Origin: Thermoplasmata archaeon
GTDB lineage: Archaea; Thermoplasmatota; Thermoplasmata; GCA-020350865
Reading direction: 5' to 3'
Assembly (NCBI GenBank): GCA_020348445.1
Contig: CP070751.1
Span: 252,006 to 316,005, forward strand
DNA length: 64,000 nucleotides
The notes beneath the pieces were generated by a model. The model had not been told where the DNA came from and ran no database searches. It was given only the letters and a program-made list of their open reading frames with translations. Below, in pieces: positions 7,033-15,799 of this stretch. Within the stretch, counting starts at the first letter, position 1. Each line of letters begins with the position of its first letter. The translations under genes were made by a program, and so were the position numbers.

Positions 7033-8313
7033 TTATGGTTTTTGATTGTCCATACGTTCTTTGGGTTCTTTTTCTGATACCACATCGTCTTTCTTTCTGA
7101 AGAAGATATAAAAGGCTGCTGTTCCAACAACATAGAGACCAGCAGTGATAAAGAATGGGAGCTGCAGGTTCATTTCGAACAAATAACCTGCAATCAATGG
7201 AGTAAGTGCCCTTGTCCCGTTGAAGCTGAAATTGACGCTGCTTAAAGTGAAGCTCCTATGCTCATCTGGCATTTGACTTAGGGAGTAGGACTGGGATACA
7301 GGCCAGGTCATATTCATGAGAATCATACGGGTCATATAAGGGATGGTAACAAAGAGAAAGTTCGGGGATACAGGAATCCCGAGCAAAGCGATTATCGCGG
7401 CAACCTGGACAGTTGTAATGGCCCTGACGCTGCCTCTTTTTTCGGCGATATTTGGCATTACCAGGTATGAAAACGCCCATATATATTGCGTGACAGACCA
7501 TAATATACCGATGTCCTCCACTCTTGTGTCGAAGCGCCATTGGAACCAGACCTGGAAAAACGGTACTATAAGGCCAGCTCCTAGACCAAATAGCGCCATT
7601 GGAATGCACAACTTAACGAGGGTGAGCTTGGGTAATTCTGGTTTATCATTGTCCTTTTGGACGTCCTCGATTGGGCCATCCTTCTCCTCGAAAGATGTTT
7701 TCTTAGTGAGAACGATGGGAACAAGCTGATACAAGGTGAAGGCAAGGCCTATGAAAAACACCAATCTATAACCGTTTTGAACTGTCACACCAAAAAAATT
7801 GCTGAGGGCCTCGGGCATGAATCCATAGAAAAGCACGGCTGAAGCAGAGGCAAGCATGCTGGCAAACATCTGAAATCCAAAAAGAAACTTACAGCGCTTC
7901 ATCTCTGTCTTCTCTGATAGAAAACTCATAAACGCGGGTATGTAAAGTGCATGACCAAAACCCCAAACTGCTGCACCTACATAGAATTCTGAAAGGGTAT
8001 TAGCTTGGATTAGCAACCATATTCCTGCAGAATATATACAAATGCCCAAGAAGATCATTTTCCTTCTTCCGAAACGGTCACCCAGATAGCCTGCCGGAAG
8101 TAGTGGCAATACCTGAAAAATACTCATGATAAATATTAGAGTTCCAATTTCTGATCTTGAATATTCAAGATGATTGACATAAAGCGTAAGCAGAAACCAG
8201 AGGGTGGCATCGCCTACAGCAGAAAGAAATGAGGCGTAAATCAGCTTCTTAGCGTCTGGTTCGAAGCCACGAAAGTCTTTGAAAAACTCCCCTACCCTGC
8301 TCGCCATGTCCAT
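7033..8313 (-). CDS. MFS transporter, substrate unknown
   Basis: The 426-residue protein is strongly hydrophobic with about 12 membrane-spanning segments. MFS motif A is present as GYLGDRFGRRKM between the second and third helices. A charged central loop near residues 205-225 separates the two six-helix halves. It is the first gene of the Moco run on the minus strand, 27 nt before moaA and 42 nt after porB. Position suggests a link to molybdenum, tungsten or pterin physiology, but its sequence gives no substrate and known molybdate importers are ABC systems. The family call is firm; the role is a guess from context. Confidence 0.8.
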   Translation of the reverse strand: MDMASRVGEFFKDFRGFEPDAKKLIYASFLSAVGDATLWFLLTLYVNHLEYSRSEIGTLIFIMSIFQVLPLLPAGYLGDRFGRRKMIFLGICIYSAGIWLLIQANTLSEFYVGAAVWGFGHALYIPAFMSFLSEKTEMKRCKFLFGFQMFASMLASASAVLFYGFMPEALSNFFGVTVQNGYRLVFFIGLAFTLYQLVPIVLTKKTSFEEKDGPIEDVQKDNDKPELPKLTLVKLCIPMALFGLGAGLIVPFFQVWFQWRFDTRVEDIGILWSVTQYIWAFSYLVMPNIAEKRGSVRAITTVQVAAIIALLGIPVSPNFLFVTIPYMTRMILMNMTWPVSQSYSLSQMPDEHRSFTLSSVNFSFNGTRALTPLIAGYLFEMNLQLPFFITAGLYVVGTAAFYIFFRKKDDVVSEKEPKERMDNQKP

Positions 8314-8355
8314 GGGGTAAAATGTAATGACTAATTAAGGTTAGCCAAGAGAAAA

Positions 8356-9252
8356 TCAAAGTGACTTCGTGAACTCCTCCTTTTTTAGAAGAAGCTCCCA
8401 CTCCTTGTCTATATCTTTTTGGAATTTTTCCACCATATCAGATGGCATGTGTTTGAATCGCCCCTGAATCTTGAGATATTCTGTGATGGGTTTCTTTTTA
8501 GGCTTCTTGGAAATATTGTAAACTCCGTTTTCCACTTCATACAGAGGAAAAGCACAGGTCTGCACCGCAAGCTTCGCAACCTCCACGGATTTTCCCGGGG
8601 GCATTCTCCATCCTGTTGGACAGGGGGCAAATACATGAATGTACTTCGGGCCTTTGATTCCTTTTGCCTTCGTCACCTTCTTAATAAGGTCCTCAGGGTA
8701 GCCAACTGAAGCTGTGGCTGTGTAGGGAATTTTATGGGCAACCATTATCTCCACCATGTTCTTCTTGGGTCCTTTCTTCCAGGCTTGTGTGTCGCCAACA
8801 GGTGTTGTGGTGGTCCATGCCCCTTCAGGGGTTCCAGAACTTCTCTGAATTCCGGTGTTCATGTAAGCTTCATTGTCATAGCAGACATAGATGAAATCAT
8901 GTCCCCTTTCAACTGCTCCGGACAGGGCCTGTATTCCAATATCAAGCGTACCTCCATCGCCTGCCCAACCAAGGACATTCACATCCTCGATTTCAAGTGC
9001 GTCTAGGGCCGCTCTTATTCCGGAGATCGAAGCACCTGTAACCTCGAAGGCGGTATTGACCATGGGAACTCGAAGGCAGGTATTTGGGAAGATACCGCTT
9101 AGAATGGCCCAGCAGCAAGCAGGAACGCTGACGATGGTTCTCTTACCAAGGCCCTTAAGAACATACCTCATGGCCAGGGCGCCTCCACAGCCAAGGCATC
9201 CCATGTGCCCAGGGATCATTAATTCCTCTTCAGGTATTGTGAGCTTTGCCAT
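8356..9252 (-). CDS. porB: Pyruvate:ferredoxin oxidoreductase beta subunit
   Basis: This is the thiamine-diphosphate-binding subunit of the 2-oxoacid oxidoreductase complex, which oxidises pyruvate to acetyl-CoA and reduces ferredoxin. The 298-residue protein has GCLGCGGALAMR with cluster cysteines, the ThDP/Mg motif GWAGDGGTLDIG, YDNEAYMNTGIQRSSGTP, and a further cysteine in the FAPCPTGW segment. The NTGIQRSSGTP segment is typical of the pyruvate-specific branch. Its start at 9252 abuts the porA stop at 9253. It is the last gene in the order porC-porD-porA-porB. Confidence 0.93.
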   Translation of the reverse strand: MAKLTIPEEELMIPGHMGCLGCGGALAMRYVLKGLGKRTIVSVPACCWAILSGIFPNTCLRVPMVNTAFEVTGASISGIRAALDALEIEDVNVLGWAGDGGTLDIGIQALSGAVERGHDFIYVCYDNEAYMNTGIQRSSGTPEGAWTTTTPVGDTQAWKKGPKKNMVEIMVAHKIPYTATASVGYPEDLIKKVTKAKGIKGPKYIHVFAPCPTGWRMPPGKSVEVAKLAVQTCAFPLYEVENGVYNISKKPKKKPITEYLKIQGRFKHMPSDMVEKFQKDIDKEWELLLKKEEFTKSL

Positions 9253-10440
9253 CTAGTCACCCCCTTCCTTTAGTTCGATCCATTCGATCTCCTGGTCAAG
9301 CTCTCCCTTGTCCTTGAGACTTATGGCATTGTTCAGAATTCCCGAAACGGTGTCTGGTGTTACATCCCTGCCTCCAATCCCAACAACATAATTCTTAATA
9401 AGTGGCTTGTCAGGAACGTTGTACAAGGCTCCCGCGGTTTCTGCAAAGAAGGCCCCGCCATAACCAAAGGAATAGCTCCTGTCAAGCACACCAATAACAT
9501 CCACGCTCTCTGCCAGCTCCCTTACCTCTTTCACTGGAAACGGTCTGAAAACCCTCAGCCTGGCCAGACCCACTTTTACTCCCTTGTCTCGATACCAATC
9601 CACAACCTCTCTAATGGTTGAGGCCATGGTACCAGCTGCAATCAAAACAACCTCTGCATCGTCGCAACGGTATGTATCTAAAAGACCGCCGTGGCTTCTT
9701 CCAAATATCTTTTTGAATTCTGCTTCAGTCTCGAGGATTTTCTCCCTAGCTTTTTCCATGGACAAGGAAATCTGGTATCTCCATTCCATGTAGAACTGAT
9801 GCGGAAAGGATAATGAGCCAAATAGATGGGGATCTTCAACATCGAACTTGTACGGCGGGTCAAATGAAGGAAGGAATTTGTCCACCTCATCCTGATCTGG
9901 AATGTCCACAGTCTCGTAGGTGTGTGATAGATAGAACGCATCCAGTGTCAGAAATGAAGGTAAAAGCACATCCCTGCTTTCTCCAACCTTATAGGCCGTG
10001 ATTATGGTATCAAGGACCTCCTGATTACTTTCACAGTAGTACTGGATCCAGCCAGTATCCCTCTGTGCCACTGAATCCAGATGATCTGCCCAAACACTCC
10101 AGGGTGGTGCCATGGCTCTGTTGACATTCGTCATCAAAACAGGGGTCCTGGCCCCAGAGGCCCAAATCAGCATCTCATGCATTAGTGTAAGCCCGTGAGC
10201 CGATGTTGCTGTAAAGGTTCTGGCTCCTGTCTGAGATGCTGTGATGCATGCCGCCATTGCAGAATGTTCGCTTTCAACCTTGATATACTGGGCTTCCATC
10301 TCTCCTGATGCCACGAACTCGGCGATTTTTTCCACAACACTTGTTTGTGGGGTAATGGGATATGCAGCTATAACTTGGGCCCTGGCCAATTTTGCACCGT
10401 AAGAGGATGCGTAGTTGCCTGTAATTACCTTTTTAACCAA
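9253..10440 (-). CDS. porA: Pyruvate:ferredoxin oxidoreductase alpha subunit
   Basis: The alpha subunit of the PorABCD complex contributes to the pyruvate and ThDP site. The 395-residue protein starts with a ..GNYASSYGAKLARAQVIAAYP segment and contains YPITPQT and the ESEHSAM motif. GLTLMHEM follows, and DRSYSFGYGG lies towards the C-terminus. It lies 19 nt after porD and directly before porB in one transcription unit. Length and motifs match archaeal PorA. Confidence 0.93.
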   Translation of the reverse strand: MVKKVITGNYASSYGAKLARAQVIAAYPITPQTSVVEKIAEFVASGEMEAQYIKVESEHSAMAACITASQTGARTFTATSAHGLTLMHEMLIWASGARTPVLMTNVNRAMAPPWSVWADHLDSVAQRDTGWIQYYCESNQEVLDTIITAYKVGESRDVLLPSFLTLDAFYLSHTYETVDIPDQDEVDKFLPSFDPPYKFDVEDPHLFGSLSFPHQFYMEWRYQISLSMEKAREKILETEAEFKKIFGRSHGGLLDTYRCDDAEVVLIAAGTMASTIREVVDWYRDKGVKVGLARLRVFRPFPVKEVRELAESVDVIGVLDRSYSFGYGGAFFAETAGALYNVPDKPLIKNYVVGIGGRDVTPDTVSGILNNAISLKDKGELDQEIEWIELKEGGD

Positions 10441-10459
10441 TTAGATGCCTCCATAAGAG

Positions 10460-10744
10460 TTAATCCTCAATTGATTCCTCCACCATCTCGATGGCCTCTT
10501 TTGGACATTCGTTGGCACAGATGGCGCAACCTTTGCAGTGATCATAATCGATCTTCGGAACCTCTTTTAATTCATCATCGACGTCAATTGCGGCTTCTGG
10601 GCAGAATTTCCAGCAGATATAGCATTTATTGCATTTTTCCTCATCCAATATCGGTTTGTAGGTCCTCCATCCGCCTGTCATGTTCACCAAAGTGGTATCC
10701 CAGGTCATGGGAACACAGGGCAGGTCCTTATAACCCTTGAACAT
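10460..10744 (-). CDS. porD: Pyruvate:ferredoxin oxidoreductase delta (ferredoxin) subunit
   Basis: This 94-residue protein carries two [4Fe-4S] ferredoxin motifs, CNKCYICWKFCP and CKGCAICANECP, which pass electrons from the catalytic subunits to ferredoxin. The N-terminal KGYKDLPCVPMTWDTT and the TGGWRTYKPILDEEKC lead-in are typical of PorD. It starts immediately after the porC stop and precedes porA. Confidence 0.93.
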   Translation of the reverse strand: MFKGYKDLPCVPMTWDTTLVNMTGGWRTYKPILDEEKCNKCYICWKFCPEAAIDVDDELKEVPKIDYDHCKGCAICANECPKEAIEMVEESIED

Positions 10745-11299
10745 CTATTCTCCCCCCATTAATACGCTTTCATAGGCCTCTTTTGCAGCCTCGGCATTTT
10801 CGTCTTTCTTGGCTGGAGCACTGTCGAGGATGCTTTCAACCAGTGATTCGATTTTTACAATCCCAGTGGCCTTGGCAAAGGCACCCAAAATGGCGGTATT
10901 CACAATCGGTGCTTCCCTGGAACCCAGGCCGTGCTTTACTGCAATTGCAGTTGCGTCCACGGTGGCGATTTTCCCTTTGATCCCATGAACCTCCTGGGGT
11001 TTTTTATCGGTGTTTATAAGGACCAAACCTCCCGCTTTTAGACCCTGTGTTACATCCACGGCCTTCAGAAGCGAGGCATCCATTACGATGACATGATCGG
11101 GCTCGTAGATCTGGGACTTTATCCTAACTGGTTTATCGTCCAATTTCGTGAATGCGGTCACTGGGGCTCCTCTTCTTTCTACTCCAAAGTATGGGAAGGC
11201 CTGAACGTCCTTGCCTTCTCTGAATGCCGCCATGGCCAGAAGATTGGAGGCAACGACGGCGCCTTGTCCTCCCCTACCGTGAAACCTAATTTCGATCAT
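10745..11299 (-). CDS. porC: Pyruvate:ferredoxin oxidoreductase gamma subunit
   Basis: The 184-residue gamma subunit opens with [21 protein letters not shown], the hallmark of the family. It continues with [17 protein letters not shown] and [16 protein letters not shown]. It is the first gene of the porCDAB operon, reading towards porD, whose start touches its stop. The ATG at 11299 is preceded by a G-run rather than a clean Shine-Dalgarno sequence. A possible TATA-like ACTATTTAGTT lies about 50 nt upstream, so a short leader is expected. Confidence 0.92.
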
Positions 11300-11310
11300 C
11301 CAGCAGTATT

Positions 11311-11330
11311 CCCCCCTTTTTCGATGGGGG
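11311..11330 (-). promoter_or_regulatory. GC hairpin in the leader of porCDAB
   Basis: In an AT-rich intergenic region, a C-run at 11311-11316 and a G-run at 11326-11330 can pair as a five-base GC stem with a nine-base T/A-rich loop. It lies 12-31 nt before the porC start, close to where transcription should begin if the ACTATTTAGTT box at 11343-11353 (minus strand) is used. It could be an operator or leader structure; chance is not excluded. Confidence 0.3.
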
Positions 11331-11533
11331 TATAGTCGAAGTAACTAAATAGTTTTCGTGTGGTAACCATTGATTGGAGGGCCAGATAAAGGTTTCTGTG
11401 GCATGGATTAAAAACCGAAAATATTCTATTCATTTATTCAGAGTAATACATTTTACATACCATTTGTAATTTAGTATATATTGGGTTCTCATATAAAGAA
11501 AAACATAGTTGTTGAAGTTTCTAACGATAATTA

Positions 11534-12274
11534 CTATTTCTTACCCATTAACATAAAACCTTTTGCCCACAAAAGATGTAACCAAGTTGCCCCCTTTGTA
11601 AAACTATTAACATGAATTCTTTCCATGAAGGGGGTAAAGCTATAGGGTCTTATTGTAACATCAGAAACACCAAGATCTCTCAATCTATTTCTAACAAAAT
11701 ATGGATTTACAGGACTTTCATCTATCTCTCCTTTCATTCGGTTTTCTTTCCAACATCTATATAAAATCCTTGGATTAGCACCATTATTAAAGTCCAAAAC
11801 AAAAATCCACCCCTTCTTTTTAAGAATTCTATTGAGTTCTTTTAAAACCTGATATTGATCATTCACATGACTTAGCGACTCTATTACGATTACACCATCA
11901 AAACTCCTATCTGGGAAATCTATCTGGGTTGCATCACCAACAATCCCTTTTATATTTCCGAGATTGAATAATTCAATGATCGCATTCATACTATCAATCT
12001 TAGTTTTCATAATATCTATACCAAGAATAGTATCAACTTCTTTGCACATATCTGCCATATAAATCTCATTTAAGCCATGCCCACACCCTATGCTGATGAC
12101 CTTTCCTTTTGGATTAGTAAAATGACATATATCTTGAATATATTGTTCAAATTTCCTAATTGTGTGGTTTTTATAATAACTCCAAAAATATTCATCAATT
12201 GAATCAGTATGCCGATTTAGTAGGGTAAAAACATCCTTTCCTCTAAGTTGATCTAATTCGTAATATGCTTTCAT
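11534..12274 (-). CDS. Class I SAM-dependent methyltransferase
   Basis: The 246-residue protein has a Rossmann methyltransferase core. Motif I is VISIGCGHGLNE at about residues 59-70, an acidic motif II follows in LGIDIMKTK, and GDATQIDFPDRSFDGVIVIESLSH matches motifs III-IV. The C-terminal part has WLHLLWAKGFMLMGKK, which may be amphipathic. The substrate is unknown. The gene is flanked by AT-rich spacers of 234 and 160 nt, in which I see no further gene, so it is probably monocistronic. It could modify a glycan or lipid, given the locus that follows, but nothing in the sequence proves this. Confidence 0.75.
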   Translation of the reverse strand: MKAYYELDQLRGKDVFTLLNRHTDSIDEYFWSYYKNHTIRKFEQYIQDICHFTNPKGKVISIGCGHGLNEIYMADMCKEVDTILGIDIMKTKIDSMNAIIELFNLGNIKGIVGDATQIDFPDRSFDGVIVIESLSHVNDQYQVLKELNRILKKKGWIFVLDFNNGANPRILYRCWKENRMKGEIDESPVNPYFVRNRLRDLGVSDVTIRPYSFTPFMERIHVNSFTKGATWLHLLWAKGFMLMGKK

Positions 12275-12404
12275 GGTTTTATCCAGCTAAAAATATCCGT
12301 ATGGTATCTATACTAAATTATCTGTCAAAATATTTGGAATTGATAATTTTAAAATCATTAAATCGGACAGAGAGAATTATTTAATATTTGTCGAATGCTC
12401 AAAA

Positions 12405-12413
12405 TATTTATAC
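12405..12413 (+). promoter_or_regulatory. TATA box of the A24 prepilin peptidase gene
   Basis: An ATATTTATAC box is centred about 26 nt upstream of the ATG at 12435, giving a probable leaderless transcript. Confidence 0.6.
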
Positions 12414-12434
12414 CCAAAGGCTTATTTAACAAAG

Positions 12435-13361
12435 ATGAGCAACACAGAAGCCACCACAATCATCGACATTTTTCGGGTAATTCTCGGTATTGCCCTTCTG
12501 TGTTTTGCATCCTATACTGATCTTAAGACTAGACGAGTAAAAAACGAGGTATGGATGCTAATGGGATTATGCGGTGCTATTTTGCTTATAATCCAGATGT
12601 TTTTTGAAAAAAAGGCCTGGGAGTACTACTTGATTTTCTTGCCAGTGGGTATTCTTTTCGGCTCCATGTTTTTCGAGCACGAGCCTCTTTACGATACCGA
12701 GAAAAAGAAGTTTAATTTCATATTGTTTGCGTTGTATATAATCGGGATTTTAGCGTTATTTTACCAAATTTATGCATTATGGGGGGAAAACTATTTCTTT
12801 CGATTGCTAATCATTCCTGTTCTGATCATATTTTTCTTTATTCTTTATCAGATGGGTGTTCTACATGGCGGGGCTGATACCAAGGCCATGATGGCAATTG
12901 CTATTTTGACGCCCTTTTACACGCATTTCTTTGGATTCCCCATCCTCCATTTCTCATCTGAGAGACTTGCAGAAGCAATGGAACTATTCTTTCCCTTTGC
13001 CTTTTTGGTCCTGATGAACTCCGTGCTTTTTGTGGTGTGGGCACTTCTGGCATTTCTTGTTCTCAACACTGCAAAAAGGGATACTGCCTTTCCAGAGATG
13101 CTCCTCGGCTACAAGATGGATATAGAGGAGGTCGGGAAAAAATTCGTATGGTCTATGGAAAGGATAGTGGATGGGGAGAGGGTTATTGTGTTATTTCCAA
13201 AGAGGCACGATAAGGATAGCCTCGAGAAACTGAAGGAAATGGGTGTAAAAAGGATATGGGTAACTCCCAAAATCCCGTTTATCGTTTTTATTATGGCTGG
13301 TTTTATAATTTCTGCATTTTTGGGAAACATATTTGCGGCGATGCTGGGGCTACTCGGCTGA
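12435..13361 (+). CDS. Archaeal type IV prepilin / preflagellin peptidase, A24 family
   Basis: A24 aspartic peptidases cleave the positively charged leader from type IV pilin-like and archaellin precursors at the inner face of the membrane. The 308-residue protein has six or more hydrophobic segments. The two catalytic aspartates are at D29 (in SYTDLKTRRVKN) and D148 (in HGGADTKAMM, the G-x-G-D-like motif). A soluble insertion at about residues 213-276 interrupts the last helices. No pilin or archaellum genes lie nearby, so the substrates are elsewhere. A shortened copy of its C-terminal half occurs about 2.1 kb downstream. It may correspond to FlaK/PibD or EppA; sequence alone does not decide. 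Confidence 0.82.
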   Translation: MSNTEATTIIDIFRVILGIALLCFASYTDLKTRRVKNEVWMLMGLCGAILLIIQMFFEKKAWEYYLIFLPVGILFGSMFFEHEPLYDTEKKKFNFILFALYIIGILALFYQIYALWGENYFFRLLIIPVLIIFFFILYQMGVLHGGADTKAMMAIAILTPFYTHFFGFPILHFSSERLAEAMELFFPFAFLVLMNSVLFVVWALLAFLVLNTAKRDTAFPEMLLGYKMDIEEVGKKFVWSMERIVDGERVIVLFPKRHDKDSLEKLKEMGVKRIWVTPKIPFIVFIMAGFIISAFLGNIFAAMLGLLG

Positions 13362-13406
13362 GAGTAACTAGTAAAAGAAAAGATTTAAAAAAATGGAGAA
13401 AAGCAT

Positions 13407-15428
13407 ATGCATGCTATTATAAGAGCGCCATATGTGCTAATAACGAAGGTCTTCACAGAGATAAAGTCCATCCTTGGGAGCTTCAGGCTCAGTATTATGG
13501 CTATTTCAAAGAGAGATTGGTTGATTATAATTTCATTATTTATTATCGTTTTATTTCCGAGGGGTCTGATGTTGGGCCGATGGACATATATTGAAGGGAC
13601 TACCTGGATTGAAAGAAGCGATAACTTCAGAGGGGGATTAATAAGTGGTAATTTTGAAGAAACTTATCAAATGACCCATCCCGGAGTAACTACGATGTGG
13701 ATTTCCACAATATTCTATTCACTAGGGGTAATAATCACTGGTAATAACCTCTCATCTGTTGATATCCTGGTAATTGAACAGATGGGCCATGTTCTTGTAG
13801 TTTCGATGTTGACAATTCTAATTTATGCTTTGTTAGTTAAAGTTTTCAATAGGACTGTTGCGATTCTCTCAATACTTTTTATTGCATTCGATCCATATCA
13901 CATATTACTATCCCGTCTCATTTATCATGAAGCCTTGGTTGCTAGTTTTCTAATGATCAGTATCCTAACAATTTATTTATATTTAAAAGATGGAAAAACC
14001 AAAGGATATCTGGTGTTATCTGGTATGTCTGCAGGTTTAGCGTTTCTTTCAAAGATAACCACGTTCCTTTTAATTCCCTTTATTCCTTTGCTCATTCTCA
14101 TTTTTCGTATGAATCTGTTTTCTAAGAGAAGGAATATAAAAAAGAAAAATATAAAGAAGGTAATAAAAGAAATTGTAATATGGATTTTATGCGCCTTTTT
14201 TATCTTTTTTGTATTATGGCCTGCTATGTGGGTATCCCCGCAAAATACGGTATCAAAGTTGGGTTCTGCCTCGGTAGGTGTAATGTCGGGTTCCCTTTAT
14301 GTATATAATGAAACACTGTCAACCCCCTCAATTTTCTATTATTTCACACGTCTACCATTTTTAATAACTCCCATCGTTCTCATTTATGCAGTTGTAACAT
14401 TCTTATATTTATTGATATCACTTAAAAAGAAAAAAAATTCATTTGGCCTGATTCCAGCATTAATTATATTGATATTTACGCTTTATTTCGTGACAATAAT
14501 GTCATTTTCACCAAAGAAAACAACATGGTATATTCTCATATATAATGTCGTTATGGATGTGGTTGCAGGTTTAGGTCTGTATTTATGTGTGGGCTATATA
14601 TTCTCAAACCTCAAGTCAATCTACACTCATCTCAACTCTTTTATAAGTAGCAAGAAAGTACAAAAAATCTTTGCATTGTCGTTAATATTTCTATCCATTA
14701 CTCCTCAAGTCTATTCATCGTTGCCATTATGTCCGTATTACTCGCTTTACCATAATCCAATAAAGGCCACCTTTTTTGGGACAGGGGAAGAGTATTATGG
14801 GGGTAATGGTGAAGGTCTTGGTGATGCCGCAAGATATCTTAACAAAAAAGAAGATGCAAGAAATTTGACAGTTGCATTAGGAGAGGGATGGGTAAGCAAC
14901 CTTGACATTTTTTTTGATGGAAACACTACAACTGTAGAAAATGCAATGTCTCCAAATACAGATTATATCATTTTTTATAGGAAACAGTATTTGAGAGGTT
15001 ATGATCCTGAGCTAGTACATAATTATATTGAAACAATGGAAGCTGAGTATATCGTGCGCATCCGAGGGATGATATTTGTTTGGATTTATCCAAGGTCTAC
15101 TATATCTTTCTCAAATAGAGATATTTCTGTTTCTAATCGGAACCCATTAGCTGGTGAAAATGTAACGATAACAGTTCTAATACAAAACTTAGGTGACGAG
15201 AGCGAAACTGCAATAGTCAGAATATATGATGGTGATCCAAACGAAGGAGGTGAAGTTCTGGCTCAAGATATTACCATTACGATAGATCCTTATAAAAGCT
15301 CTACCGTCTCCACAATTTGGAATGCCACACCTGGGCAACATAAAATATTTATCACGGCGGAGAACGTCGACCCTATAAAAGCGGTAACTTCATTCGATAA
15401 TGCTGAAATAGAACTAGATGTTAAATAA
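13407..15428 (+). CDS. GT39/ArnT-like membrane glycosyltransferase with C-terminal CARDB-like domain
   Basis: The 673-residue protein is a GT-C-fold transferase of the PMT/ArnT type. After a short hydrophilic N-terminus, about ten to twelve membrane segments run to roughly residue 440. An acidic extracytoplasmic loop after the first helix contains ERSDN. A conserved FDPYHILLSRLIYHEAL segment lies near residue 160. Such enzymes use lipid-phosphate-linked sugars on the outer face. Residues 564-673 form a beta-rich domain (STISFSNRDISVSN, NVTITVLIQNLGD, TSFDNAEIEL) resembling CARDB, an adhesion-like module not usual in this family. A TATA-like GATTTAAAA box lies about 22 nt before the ATG at 13407. 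It sits between the prepilin peptidase and its truncated copy. Confidence 0.78.
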   Translation: MHAIIRAPYVLITKVFTEIKSILGSFRLSIMAISKRDWLIIISLFIIVLFPRGLMLGRWTYIEGTTWIERSDNFRGGLISGNFEETYQMTHPGVTTMWISTIFYSLGVIITGNNLSSVDILVIEQMGHVLVVSMLTILIYALLVKVFNRTVAILSILFIAFDPYHILLSRLIYHEALVASFLMISILTIYLYLKDGKTKGYLVLSGMSAGLAFLSKITTFLLIPFIPLLILIFRMNLFSKRRNIKKKNIKKVIKEIVIWILCAFFIFFVLWPAMWVSPQNTVSKLGSASVGVMSGSLYVYNETLSTPSIFYYFTRLPFLITPIVLIYAVVTFLYLLISLKKKKNSFGLIPALIILIFTLYFVTIMSFSPKKTTWYILIYNVVMDVVAGLGLYLCVGYIFSNLKSIYTHLNSFISSKKVQKIFALSLIFLSITPQVYSSLPLCPYYSLYHNPIKATFFGTGEEYYGGNGEGLGDAARYLNKKEDARNLTVALGEGWVSNLDIFFDGNTTTVENAMSPNTDYIIFYRKQYLRGYDPELVHNYIETMEAEYIVRIRGMIFVWIYPRSTISFSNRDISVSNRNPLAGENVTITVLIQNLGDESETAIVRIYDGDPNEGGEVLAQDITITIDPYKSSTVSTIWNATPGQHKIFITAENVDPIKAVTSFDNAEIELDVK

Positions 15429-15436
15429 TCCATAAT

Positions 15437-15694
15437 TTGATGAATTTTAACTCCTATTTGATGCAATTTTATCCGAACTTTTTTGGAATTTTCATCCTTC
15501 AGTCCTCACCGGCGAGGCTTGCCGAAGCAATGGAGTTATTCTTTCCCTTTTCCTTTTTAGTCCTGATGAACTCCGTGTTCTTTGGGATATGGGTAACTCC
15601 GAAGATACCGTTTATGGTGTTTATTATGGCTGGTTTTATTATCTCAGCATTTTTGGGGAACATATTTGGGGCGATGTTTAGCCTTCTCGATTGA
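15437..15694 (+). pseudogene. Truncated, internally deleted copy of the A24 prepilin peptidase
   Basis: The 85-residue frame aligns with residues 152-199 of the intact peptidase encoded at 12435-13361 and then jumps to residues 274-308. Shared blocks include RLAEAMELFFPF, LVLMNSV, WVTPKIPF and FIMAGFIISAFLGNIF. About 74 residues are missing at the junction, and everything before residue 152, including both catalytic aspartates, is absent. DNA similarity continues past the stop codon into the trailing GAGTAAAAG-like sequence. It is therefore the remnant of a duplication rather than a functional gene. It begins 8 nt after the GT39-like gene, so that gene is flanked on both sides by peptidase-derived sequence. 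Confidence 0.85.
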
Positions 15695-15799
15695 AGGTAA
15701 TGAGTAAAAGGCAAGTTTTCGGGAAATCAAACCAGGATATCAGAAATAACCACAGGAAAAAGGTTATTTAAGATAATCTCGATAAGACGCCCGGTTCCG

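Noticed and set aside
13407-15428. GT39-CARDB gene as part of an insertion sequence bounded by the peptidase fragments
   Set aside because: The flanking similarity is the C-terminal coding region of the peptidase, with no inverted terminal repeats, target-site duplications or transposase. Segmental duplication fits better.
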